A stretch of DNA of 14,697 bases from Bacillota bacterium (lineage in GTDB: Bacteria; Bacillota; Clostridia; Lachnospirales; WQUN01), in the NCBI GenBank assembly GCA_009782085.1, contig WQUN01000067.1, forward strand, positions 1-14,697. The letters run 5' to 3'. The notes beneath the pieces were generated by a model, which did not search any database, was not told where the DNA came from, and was given only the letters and a program-made list of their open reading frames with translations. Shown piece by piece: positions 1 to 7,733 of this stretch. How positions within the stretch are numbered: the stretch's first letter is position 1; the number at the start of each line of letters is the position of its first letter. A program made the position numbers and the translations under genes.

Positions 1-27
1 GTAGGGCGGAGGCTTGCCCCCGCCGTA
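1..27. repeat. GC-rich palindromic intergenic repeat, copy 1
   Basis: The unit begins GTAGGGCGG and ends CCCGCCGTA. GGCGGAGG can pair with CCCCCGCC around a CTTG loop, with one A-C mismatch. The same unit recurs at 43-68 and, inverted, at 93-116. It touches the left edge, so it may be truncated or belong to a longer cluster. Its family is unknown. Confidence 0.6.
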
Positions 28-42
28 AACCGCAAATTAATC

Positions 43-68
43 GTAGGGCGGGGGCTCTGCTCCCGCCG
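43..68. repeat. GC-rich palindromic intergenic repeat, copy 2
   Basis: This copy shares the GTAGGGCGG start and CCCGCCG end with copy 1. GGCGGGGGC pairs with GCTCCCGCC around a TCT loop, with one G-T wobble in a 9-bp stem. No T-tract follows in either direction, so an ordinary intrinsic terminator is not well supported. Confidence 0.65.
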
Positions 69-92
69 CAATCCACAAACAGATCAAAAGCT

Positions 93-116
93 GCGGGAGC
101 GGAGCCCCTGCCCCGC
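93..116. repeat. GC-rich palindromic intergenic repeat, copy 3 (inverted)
   Basis: Read on the reverse strand, this segment matches the core of copy 2 at about 19 of 21 positions. The two copies therefore form a larger inverted pair separated by about 24 AT-richer bases. No reading frame or transposase lies between them. Confidence 0.6.
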
Positions 117-139
117 ATGTGTTTTGCGCATTTCTCCAT

Positions 140-164
140 GGTCAGACTGACCTGTCCCGGGACA
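140..164. promoter_or_regulatory. two abutting perfect palindromes upstream of the two-component operon
   Basis: GGTCAGACTGACC (140-152, 6-bp arms around one base) is followed directly by TGTCCCGGGACA (153-164, a perfect 12-bp palindrome). An outer pair ACTGA (146-150) and TCAGT (168-172) overlaps both. They lie about 140 bases before the response regulator start. They could be operator sites or a cruciform or hairpin element. The sequence does not identify a binding protein. Confidence 0.4.
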
Positions 165-229
165 TTTTCAGTATTGCGTTTTTGTTTTTGTTGTGATACC
201 ATAAAAACGAAAAACGAATGGACGGGGAA

Positions 230-258
230 TTGACAACGAAAAATCAATTTCCTAAGAA
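230..258 (+). promoter_or_regulatory. candidate sigma-A promoter for the response regulator operon
   Basis: A perfect TTGACA (230-235) is followed after 17 bases by TAAGAA (253-258), a poor -10 match (3 of 6). An alternative lies just upstream: an extended -10 TGaTACCAT at 194-202, with TTGCGT at 174-179. Either would transcribe the gene at 302. No start site can be fixed from sequence alone. Confidence 0.35.
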
Positions 259-301
259 GTAACGCTGGGCGGAGGAAACAGCAGGGGGGACGTAGTATAA
301 A

Positions 302-1915
302 ATGTTCACCGTTCTTATAGTCGAGGACAACAAAATAGTCAACCAAAGCATTGTGGAGATGATGGACTGGGAAGCCTTGTCCACCGTCGTGGCCGGCAGC
401 GCGTACGACGGCGCGCAGGGCCTGAAAATGGCGCTGGAGCTTAAGCCCAATTTTGTGATAACCGACGTCGACATGCCGAAGATGAACGGCATCGAGATGA
501 CGAGGGAGATACTGAAAGTCCTGCCCGGGACAAAAACGGTTTTTATCAGTTGTTTCGATGATTTTCAGTATATCAAGAACGCCATGAGCCTGAAGGCGTA
601 CCAGTACATCCTGAAGCCGATCAAATACGAGGAGCTGTCCGAAACCATACTGGCGCTGTCCAGGATCGAAACCGAATCCCTGCGGACGGGCAAGCTGCTG
701 GAGCAGTTAAAAAAGGAGATGTTCAACAATCTGGACATGATGCAGGCCCAGTTTTTCAAGGACCTGATCTACGGCCAGATCCCGGAGAAGGAAATGGCCG
801 AGAGAATGGATTTGCTGCAAATCTCTTTGCATAAGCGATATTGCGCGGCGTATTTTGAGATCGACCAAAAGAGCGGCGAGCCGGGCGAAAACGGCGAAAC
901 GGGCGCGCGGGGCATCGAAAGCCAGCTTTTGCTGAAGGAAGGGTTAAAAGACTGCGTAAAACGGAATATGCCGCCCGCCGTCGCCGCCCCGTATCTGATC
1001 CATGAACTCTACGCGGGCCTTGTGTACGTGCTTTGTTTTGACAGGCCCGAAGATGAAACGGACGATCTGTTCACGCATCTGGAGGCTATCCAGAAACAAA
1101 TGGCCATACATTTCGACAACACGGTGACCGTTGTCCTCGGGCAGTACACCCGGGACGTTTATTCCCTGAAAGAACAGGCGGACAGGGTTATGCGGGCCGC
1201 GAAGAGCAAGTTCTACAGCGGGGGCAACCAGATCATTTATTCGGAAGAAGTCATGGCCGAGAACGAAATCACTGAGTTTAACATCGGGAATATCTATGAC
1301 AAAGTAAACGGACTTTTCAAAACGGACGGGGACATAGACGTTTTTATGGACGCTTTTTATCCGAAAAACAAAATACTGGGCTCCGATTACGCGCGCTCCT
1401 TGTCCTATACCGTCGCCACGGTGGTGCAGCTGCTCCTTATGGAGAGGGGCACGAGCCTTGACGGCGTCTTCGGCAATAACGTCAATGTTTTCGAAAAGAT
1501 CATGAAGTTTGAGACGATTCTGGATATTCGCCAGTGGATGAAAAATGTTCTGACATATGTGCAAAGCGCTCTTTTCCAAAGCGAAAACAACCGCTACAAA
1601 TCCATAGCGGCTGATATCAGGCGGATCATCAGGGAAAAATACAGCTCCTCCATGAGCGTGGAGGAAATGATAAAGGACCTGTATTTAAGCCCCGGCCACG
1701 CGAATTACATATTCAAGCAGCAGACCGGCAAGTCCATATTCAGCTACCTTATAGAAGTCAGGATAGAGGAGGCGAAACGCCTTTTGAGCGATCCGTACTG
1801 CAAGGTATACGAGGTCGCGGAAAAAGTCGGATACACCAACAGGTCTTATTTTATTTCGGTTTTCAAGGAATACACGGGCTTTACTCCAAAGCAGTACGCC
1901 GGGGCGATAAAATGA
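302..1915 (+). CDS. AraC-family two-component response regulator (YesN-like)
   Basis: A 537-residue cytoplasmic regulator expected to be phosphorylated by the adjacent kinase and to activate sugar-uptake genes. Residues 1 to about 120 form a receiver domain: acidic pair E8-D9, phospho-acceptor D55 in an ITDVDMP motif, S83, and K105-P106. A long middle region (about 125-430) is of the poorly characterised type found in YesN proteins. It contains a short Gly-X-Y run at residues 192-206. Residues about 435-537 are an AraC-type double helix-turn-helix; its second half includes VAEKVGYTNRSYFISVFKE and a C-terminal TPKQY, as in the family. The ATG at 302 is preceded by AGGGGGGA (283-290), and the receiver fold begins at once, so the start is secure. 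The last 4 bases overlap the kinase gene (ATGA), which indicates translational coupling. The order regulator then kinase is less usual than the reverse. Confidence 0.93.
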   Translation: MFTVLIVEDNKIVNQSIVEMMDWEALSTVVAGSAYDGAQGLKMALELKPNFVITDVDMPKMNGIEMTREILKVLPGTKTVFISCFDDFQYIKNAMSLKAYQYILKPIKYEELSETILALSRIETESLRTGKLLEQLKKEMFNNLDMMQAQFFKDLIYGQIPEKEMAERMDLLQISLHKRYCAAYFEIDQKSGEPGENGETGARGIESQLLLKEGLKDCVKRNMPPAVAAPYLIHELYAGLVYVLCFDRPEDETDDLFTHLEAIQKQMAIHFDNTVTVVLGQYTRDVYSLKEQADRVMRAAKSKFYSGGNQIIYSEEVMAENEITEFNIGNIYDKVNGLFKTDGDIDVFMDAFYPKNKILGSDYARSLSYTVATVVQLLLMERGTSLDGVFGNNVNVFEKIMKFETILDIRQWMKNVLTYVQSALFQSENNRYKSIAADIRRIIREKYSSSMSVEEMIKDLYLSPGHANYIFKQQTGKSIFSYLIEVRIEEAKRLLSDPYCKVYEVAEKVGYTNRSYFISVFKEYTGFTPKQYAGAIK

Positions 1916-3609
1916 AATTCATATGGAAAAAACTGAAGATCCACAGTTTGCGCCAGAAAATCGCGCTCATGCAGACTTTATTCATGGTGCTGCCCATATT
2001 TGCGGGCTCCGCGGTTCTTTTTCTGACTCTTAGCTCCAGAAACGCCGCCGAAACGCAAAACGAGGTTCAGAAAGACACCGCCGCCATCGCCAGGAACATC
2101 GACCGGGAAATGACATCCTACGCCAGCAGGAGCAGCATGTTCGCGTACAACGGCGAGCTGCTCGAGCTGCTTAACGGCGCGGACGCGGGCAATATAATCT
2201 CCATCGTAAAGCTGCATTCGCTCATACAATTCTACACATTCCTGCAAAACTCATACACTCAAAGGCTGTCCGTTTTCACTTTTTATCTGGAGAACACCTA
2301 CGAAAACGGCGGCAACGAAGTCGCCGCTTTGGCTCAGTTCCCGAACGGCGGCATAAAAGACCGGATTCTGGGCAGCGAGTTCGGCGTCATCTGGTGGGAG
2401 AATTCCCTCGTGACTGATAAGTTCGGCAACAAATACGTCTGTTTTTACCGCAATCTTTCGTCCGCCACCAAAAATTCCTGCATCCTTCAAATGACCGTTT
2501 CGTATGAGACCATAAAGGAATCCTTCGACATCGGGACGGAATTGGATAAAAACGCCGTATTTTATCACGTCTCGTCCGACGGAACCCTTTTATACGGGCG
2601 CAAAGGCGACGGCGGCGCCGTCTCCGAAATAGACCCGAACTCCTACGTTCTGGTAAAATCGCCCTCCTTCCCCGACGGCAGCTATTTGCTCTCGGGACCC
2701 TCCCAGGCCGAGATCAACAGCCGCAACCTGCATACGGGCCTGATGCTCCTCGCGGTTTTTACGGTGCTGATCGTCATGATTTTCCTGCTTTCAAAGAACA
2801 CCTCCACGACGATTACCAGGGGATTCAACGAATTTATCAACCATATAGCGGTCCTTGACGAGGACGAGATGAAGCAGTACCTGTCGGGTCACACCTTCGA
2901 GGACGAAATAAGCGTTATAACCAAAAAACTCGCGCAAATGCTGATAAACCGCGACGAAACCCATAAGCGGCTGGCGGAATCGGACAAAATGAAGAGCATT
3001 CTGGAAATACTGCTCCTACAGGAGCGCATCAATCCCCACCTGCTGTATAATTCCCTGACGGTGCTGCGCATCCATTCCGTAAAAAACAAGGACGAAAAGA
3101 CGACGAAGCTGCTGGATTCGCTGACCGCTTACTACAGAAGCGCGCTGTCGCAGGGCAATATGCTCGAAAGCGTGGAAAACGAGCTGCATATGCTTACAGA
3201 GTATGTAAGCGTCATTAACCAGATCACCGGGGCCCGCTACGAGGTCGCGGCCGAGGTTCCCGAGAGCCTGTACGGACGGCATATTCTCAGGCACGCGCTC
3301 CAGCCGCTGACCGAAAACGCTGTCAAACACGGCTTCCTGGGCAGAGATGAGGGCAGGATCGCGATCCGCGCCTATCAGGACGACGGCATGATCTGTTTCA
3401 TCTTCTCCGACGACGGCTCCGGCATGTCCGGACAACAGATCGAAGAGATATTGTCCTTGCGGTATACGGCGCCCAAGGGCGGATACGGCCTGAGGAACCT
3501 GATCCAACGGCTTAAACTGTACTACGGGGAGGAGTGCGGCATACAAATTTTCAGCGAATTGGGCCAGGGAACGACGATTCGGTTATGCATACCGGATATA
3601 AAATCATAG
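1912..3609 (+). CDS. sensor histidine kinase (YesM-like)
   Basis: A 565-residue membrane kinase and probable partner of the preceding response regulator. A first membrane segment lies at about residues 17-42 and a second at about 273-296. The roughly 230 residues between them are outside the cell and would be the sensing domain; its ligand cannot be read from the sequence. A HAMP-like linker follows. The kinase core is of the LytS/YesM type: phospho-acceptor H376 in INPHLLYNSL, N-box N469 in PLTENAVKH, G1 box DDGSG at 500-504, and G2 GYGLRNL at 524-530. All key residues are present, so it should be active. The ATG overlaps the regulator's stop codon by 4 bases. The gene ends 99 bases before the importer genes, so the pair may read into them or control a separate promoter there. 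Confidence 0.93.
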   Translation: MKFIWKKLKIHSLRQKIALMQTLFMVLPIFAGSAVLFLTLSSRNAAETQNEVQKDTAAIARNIDREMTSYASRSSMFAYNGELLELLNGADAGNIISIVKLHSLIQFYTFLQNSYTQRLSVFTFYLENTYENGGNEVAALAQFPNGGIKDRILGSEFGVIWWENSLVTDKFGNKYVCFYRNLSSATKNSCILQMTVSYETIKESFDIGTELDKNAVFYHVSSDGTLLYGRKGDGGAVSEIDPNSYVLVKSPSFPDGSYLLSGPSQAEINSRNLHTGLMLLAVFTVLIVMIFLLSKNTSTTITRGFNEFINHIAVLDEDEMKQYLSGHTFEDEISVITKKLAQMLINRDETHKRLAESDKMKSILEILLLQERINPHLLYNSLTVLRIHSVKNKDEKTTKLLDSLTAYYRSALSQGNMLESVENELHMLTEYVSVINQITGARYEVAAEVPESLYGRHILRHALQPLTENAVKHGFLGRDEGRIAIRAYQDDGMICFIFSDDGSGMSGQQIEEILSLRYTAPKGGYGLRNLIQRLKLYYGEECGIQIFSELGQGTTIRLCIPDIKS

Positions 3610-3639
3610 AAGAGCGTTATTTTTAATAGAATTGTTACC

Positions 3640-3668
3640 TTGTTTCCCGAAGCGGCGGCGAATACAAT
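3640..3668 (+). promoter_or_regulatory. candidate sigma-A promoter of the importer operon, with inverted repeat
   Basis: TTGTTT (3640-3645), a 17-base spacer and TACAAT (3663-3668, 5 of 6 to the -10 consensus) lie in the gap between the kinase and the first permease. The -10 overlaps an inverted repeat, ACAAT (3664-3668) and ATTGT (3676-3680), with a 7-base centre. ATTGTTA also occurs as a direct repeat at 3631-3637 and 3676-3682, on either side of the promoter. The weak -35 fits a promoter that needs an activator, plausibly the AraC-type regulator encoded upstream. No terminator is visible after the kinase. Confidence 0.45.
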
Positions 3669-3708
3669 TAGTTATATTGTTAACGCATAGCCGGAACGGG
3701 GGAGCGGG

Positions 3709-4629
3709 GTGAAAAGAAAATCATATTCCATTGACCGGGTCAACGTCAGCGCGCTGTATGTTTTCCTTGCGCCGGCGCTTGTGCTTACGCTGGTGTTCGG
3801 TTACCTGCCGATGTTCAGCAACATAATCGCTTTTTTGGATTACAACATAGCGAAGGGCTGGTTCGGCCTCGCGAGTCCCTTTGTCGGGTTTAAGAACTTT
3901 GCTTTTTTGAGGCAAAGCTGGTTTTACGGCATCATGGGCAGGACGGTCTGGTACAGCTTCGCGGGCCTGGTGTTCGGCTTTCCCGCCTCTCTGCTTCTGG
4001 CGCTTTTGTTCAACGAGTTAAGGCACCTGCGTTTCAAAAAAGTCGTTCAGACGATCTCATATGTCCCGAATTTTGTCTCCTGGGTCACGATCTCCGGTCT
4101 GGTGTACACTTTTCTCTCCTACGAGTCCGACGGCATACTCAACAACATCCTGGAAAAGCTGTTCCACATGCAGCGCGTGTCTTACATGCAGGATCCCAAA
4201 TACTTTTTGGCCGTTCTCATTATCACCGGCATCTGGAAGGGCGTGGGCTGGGGGACTATCCTGTATATGGCCGCCCTTTCCACCATCGACGAGCAGATAT
4301 ACGAGGCGGCGGAAGTGGACGGCGCCGGCAGGCTCGCCAAAGTGACGCATATCACGTTTCCCGGCCTGATACCCACGTTCAGCATACTGCTGATCTTCGC
4401 CATGGGCGGCCTGTTCCGCACGAATTTCGACCAGATGTTCAATCTGCAGAACGCCGTTTTGCGCGACCGGGTCAACACGATCGATCTCTATACATATTTT
4501 AACGGCGTGGTCAACGGGCAGTATTCGCTTTCCACCGCCGTGGGGCTGTTCCAGGGCGTCGTGTCGATGATTTTGGTTCTGGGCACGAATTATGTCACCA
4601 AAAAACTGAACGGAGTCGGCATATATTGA
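3709..4629 (+). CDS. ABC sugar importer permease (LplB-like, CUT1 type)
   Basis: A 306-residue inner-membrane permease that would form half of the channel of a carbohydrate importer. Six membrane segments can be placed at about residues 15-37, 81-101, 112-136, 165-190, 219-238 and 273-295. The cytoplasmic EAA loop, which contacts the ATPase, is at 199-207 (EAAEVDGAG), followed by THITFPGL. Length and layout match the LplB/polysaccharide-type permeases of Bacillota. The start is GTG, preceded by GGGGGAG (3698-3704); no ATG is available before residue 36, inside the first membrane region, so GTG is the credible start. The partner permease begins 23 bases downstream. The substrate is unknown. 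Confidence 0.93.
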   Translation: MKRKSYSIDRVNVSALYVFLAPALVLTLVFGYLPMFSNIIAFLDYNIAKGWFGLASPFVGFKNFAFLRQSWFYGIMGRTVWYSFAGLVFGFPASLLLALLFNELRHLRFKKVVQTISYVPNFVSWVTISGLVYTFLSYESDGILNNILEKLFHMQRVSYMQDPKYFLAVLIITGIWKGVGWGTILYMAALSTIDEQIYEAAEVDGAGRLAKVTHITFPGLIPTFSILLIFAMGGLFRTNFDQMFNLQNAVLRDRVNTIDLYTYFNGVVNGQYSLSTAVGLFQGVVSMILVLGTNYVTKKLNGVGIY

Positions 4630-4652
4630 TCCGTCATGCGGGGGGATAGGTT

Positions 4653-5576
4653 TTGCACAAGAGGAGAATCAGGCGTTCGCCCGGGGAAATGGCGTTCGAC
4701 GGTTTTAACGTCCTTTTCATGATATTGCTGTGCGTCATCATGATCTATCCGTTCTGGTACGTGATGATCCTGGCCTTCAACACGGGCGCGGACGCGCAGT
4801 ACGGCGGCATATACGTGTGGCCGAGGGTTTTTACCCTGGAAAACTTCGTGTATGTGTTCAAGTATCAGACGCTTAGGAGCGCCGCGGTGGTGACCGTGGC
4901 CCGCTGTCTGGTTTCCTCGGTGTTCGGCGTCAGTATTTGCATGATGACCGCCTTTTCGCTTTCCAAAACCCGCCTGCCGGGACGGAGGGCCATAATTATT
5001 TTTTTCATGATCCCCATGTTTATCGGCGGGACGGTCGTGTCCAACTATATCGTCATGGCGAAACTGAAGCTGATCAACAATTTTCTGGTTTTCGTCCTGC
5101 CGGGCGCTTTTTCCTACTTTACCGCCGTGGTCATGCGCTCGTTCATCGACAACCAGCCCATAGAGCTTCAGGAATCCGCCTTGATGGACGGGGCCAACAA
5201 CTACCAGATATTTTTCAGGATCATAGTGCCCCTTGCGAAAGCCACGATCGCCGCGTTTCTGTTTTTCGCCGTCGTCGGCAACTGGCTGGACGTCACCACG
5301 AACGTCCTTTACATAACCAAAAAGCAGCTGTACACCCTGCAGTACGTGATGATGAACGTTATCAAATCCACCGAGGCGCGCAGCATTATCGACACCAGCT
5401 CCACGCAGATGGCCAAGCAGATACAGACTATTCAGGACATGGCGTATCAGCCCCCGACGCCGCAGGTGATCAAAATGGCAATCATGGCTGTTGTTACCTT
5501 CCCGCTGCTTTTCATATACCCTTTCTTTCAGAAATATTTTGTAAAGGGTATGCTTACGGGAGCGGTAAAAGCATAG
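4653..5576 (+). CDS. ABC sugar importer permease (YtcP/LplC-like, CUT1 type)
   Basis: A 307-residue permease pairing with the preceding one. Membrane segments lie at about residues 17-41, 77-101, 112-135, 143-166, 189-212 and 277-296. The EAA-type loop is at 174-181 (ESALMDGA, with S where the consensus has A), followed by FFRIIVPLAKATI. The start is TTG at 4653, with GGGGGGA (4640-4646) 6 bases upstream. The resulting N-terminus (HKRRIRRSPGE) matches the basic cytoplasmic tail usual in this family. An ATG at residue 13 has a poorly spaced ribosome site and would remove that tail, so I prefer TTG. The gene lies between the first permease and the binding protein, the usual LplB-YtcP-LplA order. 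Confidence 0.92.
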   Translation: MHKRRIRRSPGEMAFDGFNVLFMILLCVIMIYPFWYVMILAFNTGADAQYGGIYVWPRVFTLENFVYVFKYQTLRSAAVVTVARCLVSSVFGVSICMMTAFSLSKTRLPGRRAIIIFFMIPMFIGGTVVSNYIVMAKLKLINNFLVFVLPGAFSYFTAVVMRSFIDNQPIELQESALMDGANNYQIFFRIIVPLAKATIAAFLFFAVVGNWLDVTTNVLYITKKQLYTLQYVMMNVIKSTEARSIIDTSSTQMAKQIQTIQDMAYQPPTPQVIKMAIMAVVTFPLLFIYPFFQKYFVKGMLTGAVKA

Positions 5577-5612
5577 AATCAAAAAAACCAAAAATCAGAA
5601 AGGGGTATCAGT

Positions 5613-7649
5613 ATGAAATTATGGCTGAAAGGTATGGTCGCGCTTTTGCTGTTGGCGGCCATTATGATCAGCGGCTGCAAATCAAATAACAGCGGGGGCG
5701 GCGCGAATCCGACAGCCACTCCGGCGCCCGCTACGAAGGCTCCGGCTACGGAAGCGCCCGCTACGGAAGCGCCCGCCACGGAAGCGCCCGCCACGGAAGC
5801 GCCGGCTACGCAGGACAACGCGCAGGCGGGGGCTTTTGACGTAAGCAAGGCGAGCGAACTGCACATCACGATGCTCAGCAAGATCGGCACGGGCAGCAAG
5901 CAGCCCGCGAACGACCTCCTGACGCCCATCTGGAGGGAAAAAACAAAGGTTATACCGGAAATCGTGCAGATGCCCGGCGGCATGAGCGGGGCCCAGTATT
6001 TCCAGATGCAGAAGATCGGCGGCACCATGCCGGAGATAATCGGTCAGTCGAACGGCATTTTCGACAATCCGGAAGCCTATCAGTCGCTTAGGGATCTGGA
6101 GCTTCTCCGTCCGATAACGCTGGATGAGATCAAGACCTACATGCCGCTTACGGTGGCCCGGCTGACCAAATGGGGCGTCAATGTGGACGACTGGTACAGC
6201 GCCAACCTGGACGCCGCGACCCAGAAGCTCTGGTTTGTGCCCTCCGCCCCTCCCAGGGACGCCACAAACCTTGTCAACGAGCCGTACGTCCAGCGGAACA
6301 TCTCATGGTCGCCCTACAGCTGGTATTTCAGGGACGACATACTGAAAATGATCTTCCCGCAGGCGAAATCGGAAAAAGAACTGATCGACCTGTACATATC
6401 CAAGGGCGGGAATCTTTCTTTCGAGGACATCAACGACGTTCCGATCTACACTTTGGATGATTTTTACATCTATCTGAAAAAGGTGAAGGAACTGAACCTC
6501 AAGGTGGGCACCAACAATGTGACCCCCGGCCAGATACAGCTGAACTCGGCCGCGGACAGCATGATGTGGTCGGCGTTCACGCTTCCCGGTTTCTTCTGGC
6601 AGGATCTGGGCGACAGGCTGTACGACGTGAACAACAACAAGTTCGCGTATTTTGCCGACACGCCGGAATGGAAAAACTATATCCAGTGGTTCAACAAGCT
6701 GTACAACGAGGACCTGATCGGAAAAGAGACGTTCATCCAGAAAGACGAGCAGCGCGACGCCAAGGTGGTCAACGGCGAATACGCGGTGTTCCAGGGATGG
6801 CTGGACGCCAACTCCGCCAGAAAAGTCGCCAGGGACGAAAACCGCGGCTACGGGTTCAGGCAGGTATACCTCTTCATGCCGGAGAGCCTTCAGAACAAAT
6901 ATCAGGACAACAGCGTCCACGTGGCTTCCCTGTCCAACAGCTGGGGCGCGGTGGGCATCACGACCAGCGTGAAAGAGGCCGATATTCCGCAGATACTGAA
7001 CTGGATCGACTGGAACTACAGCGAGGAAGCCAGTACGCTCCGCGCCTGGGGCCCGCCGGATTTCTACACGGGAGACGGCTATGACAGGCGGTTCAAGCCC
7101 GAATACCAGGATGTGGCCAACTGGGCGGTGAGCGGCACGTCGAGCGAGAAGGACGGCATCTACTACGGCATGTATCCCGTAAACGGCAGCGATGTGGACT
7201 GGAACTCGGAAACTTACGGGATTGGCTTTGATTCCTTCAAAAACGATTATCCGCCGCAAGAGTGCTACCCGCCGGATCTGACCAATCCCGACAGCATCAA
7301 TTCCGGCGGCATTACGGACCGGGCGATCAGGATGCATTACGCGCCCATGATCAAGACCTATACGGCAAAACCGCTGGGGGACGATGTAATACAGGCGAAA
7401 ATAAAGTTTGACGCCCTGGAAAAGCAGTTCGCGGACTTAAAGAAGACGACGAGCTTTGACTGCGACGGCGCCAAAACCCAGACCATTACGGCGATCGTCG
7501 GCAAGCCGGAGGATTTCGAGGCGAACTACAAGGAGTACGAAGACCGCTATCTGACGCCCGAATTCAGGCAGAACGTAAAGGATATGGGCGACGCCTGGCT
7601 GGCGTACAAGCAGCTGTATATGCAGAAATACACCGTCCCTTTGAAGTAA
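5613..7649 (+). CDS. extracellular sugar-binding lipoprotein of the ABC importer (LplA-like)
   Basis: A 678-residue lipoprotein that would capture the importer's substrate at the outer face of the membrane. A signal peptide ends in the lipobox ISGC, giving lipidated C22. A flexible linker follows: Ser/Gly-rich at 23-32, then six five-residue Pro-Ala-Thr-Lys/Glu/Gln-type units at about 38-67, and the binding domain begins near residue 74. The rest has the aromatic, Asn/Asp-rich character of large family-1 solute-binding proteins (for example WYFRDDIL near 237 and PEWKNYIQWFNKLY near 350), and its C-terminal part contains YLTPEFRQNVKDMGDAWLAY. It is longer than most family members, which are commonly 430-560 residues. 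The ribosome site AGAAAGGGG (5597-5605) is 7 bases before the ATG. Position after two permeases supports the role. The sugar bound cannot be deduced. Confidence 0.9.
   Translation: MKLWLKGMVALLLLAAIMISGCKSNNSGGGANPTATPAPATKAPATEAPATEAPATEAPATEAPATQDNAQAGAFDVSKASELHITMLSKIGTGSKQPANDLLTPIWREKTKVIPEIVQMPGGMSGAQYFQMQKIGGTMPEIIGQSNGIFDNPEAYQSLRDLELLRPITLDEIKTYMPLTVARLTKWGVNVDDWYSANLDAATQKLWFVPSAPPRDATNLVNEPYVQRNISWSPYSWYFRDDILKMIFPQAKSEKELIDLYISKGGNLSFEDINDVPIYTLDDFYIYLKKVKELNLKVGTNNVTPGQIQLNSAADSMMWSAFTLPGFFWQDLGDRLYDVNNNKFAYFADTPEWKNYIQWFNKLYNEDLIGKETFIQKDEQRDAKVVNGEYAVFQGWLDANSARKVARDENRGYGFRQVYLFMPESLQNKYQDNSVHVASLSNSWGAVGITTSVKEADIPQILNWIDWNYSEEASTLRAWGPPDFYTGDGYDRRFKPEYQDVANWAVSGTSSEKDGIYYGMYPVNGSDVDWNSETYGIGFDSFKNDYPPQECYPPDLTNPDSINSGGITDRAIRMHYAPMIKTYTAKPLGDDVIQAKIKFDALEKQFADLKKTTSFDCDGAKTQTITAIVGKPEDFEANYKEYEDRYLTPEFRQNVKDMGDAWLAYKQLYMQKYTVPLK
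5724..5813 (+). repeat. 15-base tandem repeat, six units, coding the lipoprotein linker
   Basis: Six in-frame 15-base units (GCGCCCGCTACGGAA and close variants) encode Ala-Pro-Ala-Thr followed by Lys, Glu or Gln. The middle four are most alike, differing only at a few codon positions. The array forms the tether between the lipidated cysteine and the binding domain. It keeps frame, so changes in copy number would alter only tether length. Confidence 0.9.
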
Positions 7650-7665
7650 CGCAAAGCGGTGTATA

Positions 7666-7707
7666 AAGCGCGCCAGCGGAGAAGAACCATTCGACGCTGG
7701 CGCGCTT
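7666..7707 (+). other. strong hairpin between the binding-protein gene and the giant gene
   Basis: AAGCGCGCCAGCG (7666-7678) pairs perfectly over 13 bp with CGCTGGCGCGCTT (7695-7707), around a 16-base loop. Flanking TATA bases on both sides may extend it with a slip. The downstream bases are ATATAAAAAC, not a T-tract, so a normal intrinsic terminator is not supported. Such stems after binding-protein genes can protect the 3' end of the mRNA or reduce read-through, lowering expression of the gene behind. Either role is inferred. Confidence 0.7.
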
Positions 7708-7733
7708 ATATAAAAACAAAAGGAGGAATCGCA

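Noticed and set aside
1..116. CRISPR array from the three repeats at the left edge
   Set aside because: The units are not all in one orientation, the spacers are unequal (15 and 24 bases), and no cas gene is present.
4689..4691. ATG as the start of the second permease
   Set aside because: It would remove the conserved basic tail, and its ribosome site is too close; TTG at 4653 has a well spaced GGGGGGA.
4590..5591. Reverse-strand open frame of about 333 codons opposite the second permease
   Set aside because: The + strand product has the full permease pattern including the EAA loop. The reverse product is a His/Gly/Asp/Arg-rich shadow.
6303..7337. Reverse-strand open frame of about 344 codons opposite the binding lipoprotein
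   Set aside because: It lies wholly inside a well supported gene, has no family motif, and no convincing ribosome site was seen.
7709..7714. TATAAA as the -10 of a private promoter for the giant gene
   Set aside because: No acceptable -35 lies 16-18 bases upstream; that stretch is the hairpin itself.
7666..7720. Intrinsic terminator after the binding-protein gene
   Set aside because: The hairpin is strong but no T-tract follows on the + strand, so I report it as a hairpin of unknown role.
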